Shown: in pieces, positions 24,323 to 27,124 of the stretch
Layout of the letters: every line of letters starts with the position of its first letter
Numbering within the stretch: the first letter of the stretch is position 1
Assembly: GCA_964438735.1 (NCBI GenBank)
Contig: CAYTLW010000106.1
Location: 1-27,124, forward strand
Direction of reading: 5' to 3'
DNA length: 27,124 bases
From: CAYTLW01 sp964438735
GTDB lineage: Bacteria; Myxococcota_A; UBA9042
The notes under the pieces: generated by a model
What the model was told of the DNA's origin: nothing
The model's input: the letters and a program-made list of their open reading frames with translations, nothing else
Databases searched by the model: none
Position numbers and translations under genes: made by a program

Positions 24323-24445
24323 CGACTCACCGCGAGGGTAGGGGGAGCGCCGCAGCGCCCGCGCAGAATAGCGGAACCGGCACGGGCGTGCACGACGAAA
24401 AAGGCCGCGTGGTTCGTCGGTCTGTTCGTACACACCTTCCTTCTC

Positions 24446-26128
24446 ATGCCAACGGCAGCGCGCGCGTTGCCGCCGGAGTACGCCGACGCGTGGGATGGCC
24501 TGCGCTTTGATTCCGGCGCCTTCGACGAGGTCTACGAACTCTCCGCTGCGCAACACGTCGTGCCGGAAGTGCCCGCTCGCGCCTGGGTTGCCGCCGCCAA
24601 TGGCGCGTTGCGGGCCGTGGACGGGCGCCTGGAGCTCCTGCCGGCATCGTTTGTCCGTGCCGAGCGACGCACCATGGCCGGCCGCAAACGCCTGTCGGGC
24701 ACGCTGTCGAACGTGGCATGTGTTGCGCGACCAGCGGTGGCCATGCGCCTGCATCGGCGACCGGCGAGGACACGTGGCCGCATTGGCAAGCTGGCCGATC
24801 TCAAGGCCCGGCGGCAGCTGCGCGTGGCCTGGCAGCGGCGCCTGGCCCGAGCCTGGTCCGCAGTGCCCTTCGATCGCGTCGCCTTTCGCTGTGTCATGGA
24901 CCAGGTACAGCGTCGAATCTCCGCCAACGTGCCCGGTGGCGTGCCCCTGCCGCAGCCGACCACGGCCACGATCGCGGTGGGATATACGGCCTGGCGTCTG
25001 GCGGCCTCGTTCTTCCTGCGCGCCCTGGATCCCCACTGCGATGTGATCCCCAACCGCCTCTTTGAGCGCCTCGAACAGGAGGCCAGCGGCTACAAGCTGG
25101 TCGATGTGGGCATCACCTTCGTCATCCGCAAGGGGCGGATCGTGGTCCGCCGTGTGCACCCGCGCGGCCCGGCAGCGAAGCTGAACATCCGCCAGAAGGA
25201 CCAGCTGATCTCGGTCGCTGGCAAGCGGGTCAAGGGGCTCGATCTGGACGCGGTGGATCGCCTTATCGAAGGCAAGGCCGGCACGACCGTCAAACTCGTC
25301 CTGCGGCGGCGCCGCCGAGTGCGTCGATTTCGCATCGTGCGGGCGGAGATCCGCCGCTCCACTGTGACCGGTCGCGTGGTCGGTCGGGAGCGGCCCATAG
25401 CGCTGCTACGCCTGCCCCAGTTCGCCAGCCGAGCGGGGCAGGAGGTGGCCGAGGAGATCGCCCGCCTGGGTGCCGAGGCCGGTCGGCCGTTGCGTGGGCT
25501 GGTGCTGGATATGCGCGGCAATACGGGCGGCTGGGTCGATGAGGCCGCGGCGGTGGCGGACCTGCTGCTCGATGGCGGCGTGATCGCCAGCGTGCGCAGC
25601 CGAAGACAGGCCTCCAAGACCTACCGGGCCAAACGCGACAAGGGCGATCTGACCATGCCCGTGGTGGTGCTCATCGACGGCGGCTGTCGTTCATCTTGCG
25701 AGCTGGTGGCCGCCGCGCTGCGTGAGAACGGGCGCGCGCTGGTGATCGGTGCGCCCACCTGGGGCAAGGGCTCGGTGCAGGGCGTCTTCGAGGCGCGCGA
25801 AGGGCCCTGGTCGGTCTTGCTGACCATTGCCCGCTATTATGGCCCCTCCGGGCGCAGCCTGCAGGCGCTGGGCGTTGAGCCGGACGTGCCACTGGCGACC
25901 ATGATGCGCAAACAGGGCAAGCGTCGCCGGGAGGCCGATCTGAGCACCCACCTCGGGCCTGATACGCACGTTGCACGGCGAGCGAATCCCCTGCTGACCC
26001 CCGCGCTCCGAGCGTGTGTGACCGCGGCAGCGAAGGCACCGGTCGCCAGCCTGCCCGGGCTACCGAAGCGGGATGCCGCCGTCCGCGCGGCCATCGACCA
26101 CGCCGGCTGCCTCGCGGGTCCCAAGTAG
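24446..26128 (+). CDS. PDZ-S41 (C-terminal processing family) protease, exported; start uncertain
   Basis: From the first canonical in-frame ATG the product has 560 residues. A PDZ domain spans about 216-290 (VVRRVHPRGPAAKLNIRQKD, QLISVAGKRVKGLDLDAVDR). An S41 peptidase core follows: LVLDMRGNTGGWVDEA (353-368), nucleophile S416 in GGCRSSCE, and K441 in APTWGKGSVQ. The 25-residue gap from Ser to Lys equals that of E. coli Tsp (S430/K455); the Asp of Tsp (D441) is Glu here. Two Cys (C414, C418) flank the nucleophile. Residues 1-200 are an extra, helix-rich N-terminal region. The ATG at 24446 has no ribosome binding site and lies inside a signal peptide whose basic and hydrophobic parts are encoded upstream (KKAAWFVGLFVHTFLL, in frame from about 24398), cleaved after AARA. 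So the real start must be upstream, and no ATG, GTG or TTG is there. Confidence 0.88.
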   Translation: MPTAARALPPEYADAWDGLRFDSGAFDEVYELSAAQHVVPEVPARAWVAAANGALRAVDGRLELLPASFVRAERRTMAGRKRLSGTLSNVACVARPAVAMRLHRRPARTRGRIGKLADLKARRQLRVAWQRRLARAWSAVPFDRVAFRCVMDQVQRRISANVPGGVPLPQPTTATIAVGYTAWRLAASFFLRALDPHCDVIPNRLFERLEQEASGYKLVDVGITFVIRKGRIVVRRVHPRGPAAKLNIRQKDQLISVAGKRVKGLDLDAVDRLIEGKAGTTVKLVLRRRRRVRRFRIVRAEIRRSTVTGRVVGRERPIALLRLPQFASRAGQEVAEEIARLGAEAGRPLRGLVLDMRGNTGGWVDEAAAVADLLLDGGVIASVRSRRQASKTYRAKRDKGDLTMPVVVLIDGGCRSSCELVAAALRENGRALVIGAPTWGKGSVQGVFEAREGPWSVLLTIARYYGPSGRSLQALGVEPDVPLATMMRKQGKRRREADLSTHLGPDTHVARRANPLLTPALRACVTAAAKAPVASLPGLPKRDAAVRAAIDHAGCLAGPK

Positions 26129-26154
26129 CCAGCAGTTGGTCCTTTGCAGCGCAG

Positions 26155-26937
26155 CTACATGCCGCGACGAACCTGGTTGACCGGCACGATGCGGCCGTTC
26201 TTGACGTTGAAGACGTGCCAGTAGGTGCCGGCGACGCCGCGCGGGATGACGAAGCTCTTTTTGAGCCCCTTGCGCGTGTACACGCTGATGCGCGCTTTGC
26301 TGTCGGACAGGGTCGTGGAGCTCTTCTTGCGCTTGTCGGTCCAGTTGTGCACGAAGAAGCGATAGGTGCCCTTGCTGGCGACCTTTTTGACGGTGATGGT
26401 CTCGGGCCCGTAGCCGTTGGTATCGTCGCGATCGAGCCAGGCGCGTTCGCGGTAGTTCTTCGTCTTGCGGAAGGAGATGTGATAGCCGCCGCGTTTGTGC
26501 AGGTGGGCGTCCAGGTCGGCGGGTTTCTTGGCCCAGTCCAGCACCACGCGCACGTAGCCGATGGGGATCATCGGCGAGACCGAGAAGCGATTGAAGAAGA
26601 GCGTGCCCACCTGAAACAGGATCGGCACTTTGGCGGTCACGTAGCCGCTGCGCTCGAAGCGCCCCTCGCGTTTTTCCTCGCCAGGGGGCAGGTCATCGGG
26701 GAAGGAGAAACGAACCGCACCCTCGCGATCGGTGCGCCCCTGTCGGCCCTCGAAGGTGACGGTGGCGCCGGGGATGGGCTTGCCGGTGACGGCGTCGTAA
26801 AAGCGCAGGGTGAACTTCTTGTCCAGCTCTGCGAAGCCATCGTCGGGGTTGCCGCGGAACTTCGGCCCGGCCGCTTCGGCTGGCACGGCCAGCGCCAACA
26901 TCGTGGCCAGGCAGCACAATCCAATCCACCGATTCAT
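26155..26937 (-). CDS. Exported protein with carboxypeptidase-regulatory-like and DUF2135-like domains
   Basis: The 260-residue product has a type I signal peptide (WIGLCCLATMLALAVPAEA, cleavage before AGP). Residues about 38-115 resemble a carboxypeptidase-regulatory/Ig-like fold (FTLRFYDAVTGKPIPGATV, FEGRQGRTDREGAVRFSF). Residues about 125-258 carry the landmarks of the DUF2135 domain at 12743-13918: DLDAHL against DVDLWV, RDDTNGYGPET against DVTDGYGPES, and GTYRFFVHNW against GVYTIEVNYF, in the same order. The two are therefore probably related domains on separate genes. The protein should be periplasmic. ATG 26937 has a strong AAGGAGG. It is convergent with the S41 protease gene (26 bases between the stop codons) and divergent from nothing visible. 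Confidence 0.9.
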   Translation of the reverse strand: MNRWIGLCCLATMLALAVPAEAAGPKFRGNPDDGFAELDKKFTLRFYDAVTGKPIPGATVTFEGRQGRTDREGAVRFSFPDDLPPGEEKREGRFERSGYVTAKVPILFQVGTLFFNRFSVSPMIPIGYVRVVLDWAKKPADLDAHLHKRGGYHISFRKTKNYRERAWLDRDDTNGYGPETITVKKVASKGTYRFFVHNWTDKRKKSSTTLSDSKARISVYTRKGLKKSFVIPRGVAGTYWHVFNVKNGRIVPVNQVRRGM

Positions 26938-27078
26938 GGCTTCCTCCTTCTGATGCCCGACACGGTCAACGCGCTTCGGCGAGAATGATTCGCCACTTCA
27001 TATCCGCTCGCATCGCCGGGCGGCGTTCGGCGCAGTCTACGCGGGCGAGCGAGCCGGCGCCAGAGACGACCGTGGCGT

Positions 27079-27124
27079 TCAGGGCTTGCTGAGCAACTTG
27101 CCGAGAGAGGCCATGATCTGCTTG
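27079..27124 (-). CDS. 3' end of a minus-strand gene (partial, truncated by window edge)
   Basis: The minus strand is open from the right edge to a TGA at 27079-27081 and encodes KQIMASLGKLLSKP. The amphipathic, Lys-rich ending and the spacer of about 140 bases to the next start (26937) make a real gene end plausible. There is too little sequence for identification. Confidence 0.35.
   Translation of the reverse strand, partial: KQIMASLGKLLSKP

Overview
The window comes from a GC-rich genome (roughly two thirds GC by eye) with densely packed genes. Most predicted products are exported lipoproteins that pair a lipobox with a Thr/Asp/Ala/Gly-rich linker and cysteine-rich repeats (Dictyostelium-type CTxDxC repeats, a myxococcal CGDG...CDDGN repeat, thrombospondin type 3 repeats, lamin-tail domains). 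This style is characteristic of Myxococcota and related former Deltaproteobacteria. That assignment rests on protein style only; no rRNA or other marker gene is present. I see no tRNA, rRNA, CRISPR array, insertion sequence or phage gene.

Layout. 1-123 is the apparent 3' end of a Cys-rich gene (+). 201-3831 (-) holds a receiver fused to a degenerate histidine-kinase-like module, a metallo-beta-lactamase-fold hydrolase and a beta-propeller lipoprotein. 4146-7727 (-) is a giant Cys-rich lipoprotein with twelve alternating CTxDxC modules and two jelly-roll domains. Divergent from it is a soluble PAS histidine kinase (7924-9084, +), followed by a small outer-membrane protein (9166-9894, +). 9911-12040 (-) is a lipoprotein with two lamin-tail domains, and 12224-12451 (-) a small DUF465/YdcH-type protein. 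12743-18356 (+) is a tightly coupled three-gene operon: TPR-DUF2135 protein, VIT-VWA lipoprotein, and an exported Reg_prop-type propeller. It is followed on the same strand by a 27-residue-repeat lipoprotein (18424-19545), an FG-GAP/ASPIC-UnbV (CRTAC1-like) lipoprotein (19668-22109) and a lipoprotein with six Cys-rich units (22208-23863). A single-domain response regulator (23912-24322, -), a PDZ-S41 protease (24446-26128, +), a second protein with a DUF2135-like domain (26155-26937, -) and the tail of one more minus-strand gene complete the window.

How they may work together. The dominant theme is envelope and surface protein construction: six lipoproteins carry clear lipoboxes and a seventh (VIT-VWA) is built the same way, and none has Asp at +2. 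The operon at 12743-18356 is the best candidate for an undescribed envelope system, because three different interaction scaffolds are made in fixed order with overlapping stop and start codons. A DUF2135-like domain appears again 8 kb away beside a PDZ-S41 protease. Signalling parts (kinase, stand-alone receiver, receiver-pseudokinase) are scattered between these genes; nothing in the sequence proves that they control them. Four exported-protein genes share a GC-rich hairpin just upstream of the Shine-Dalgarno sequence, a possible common translational feature.
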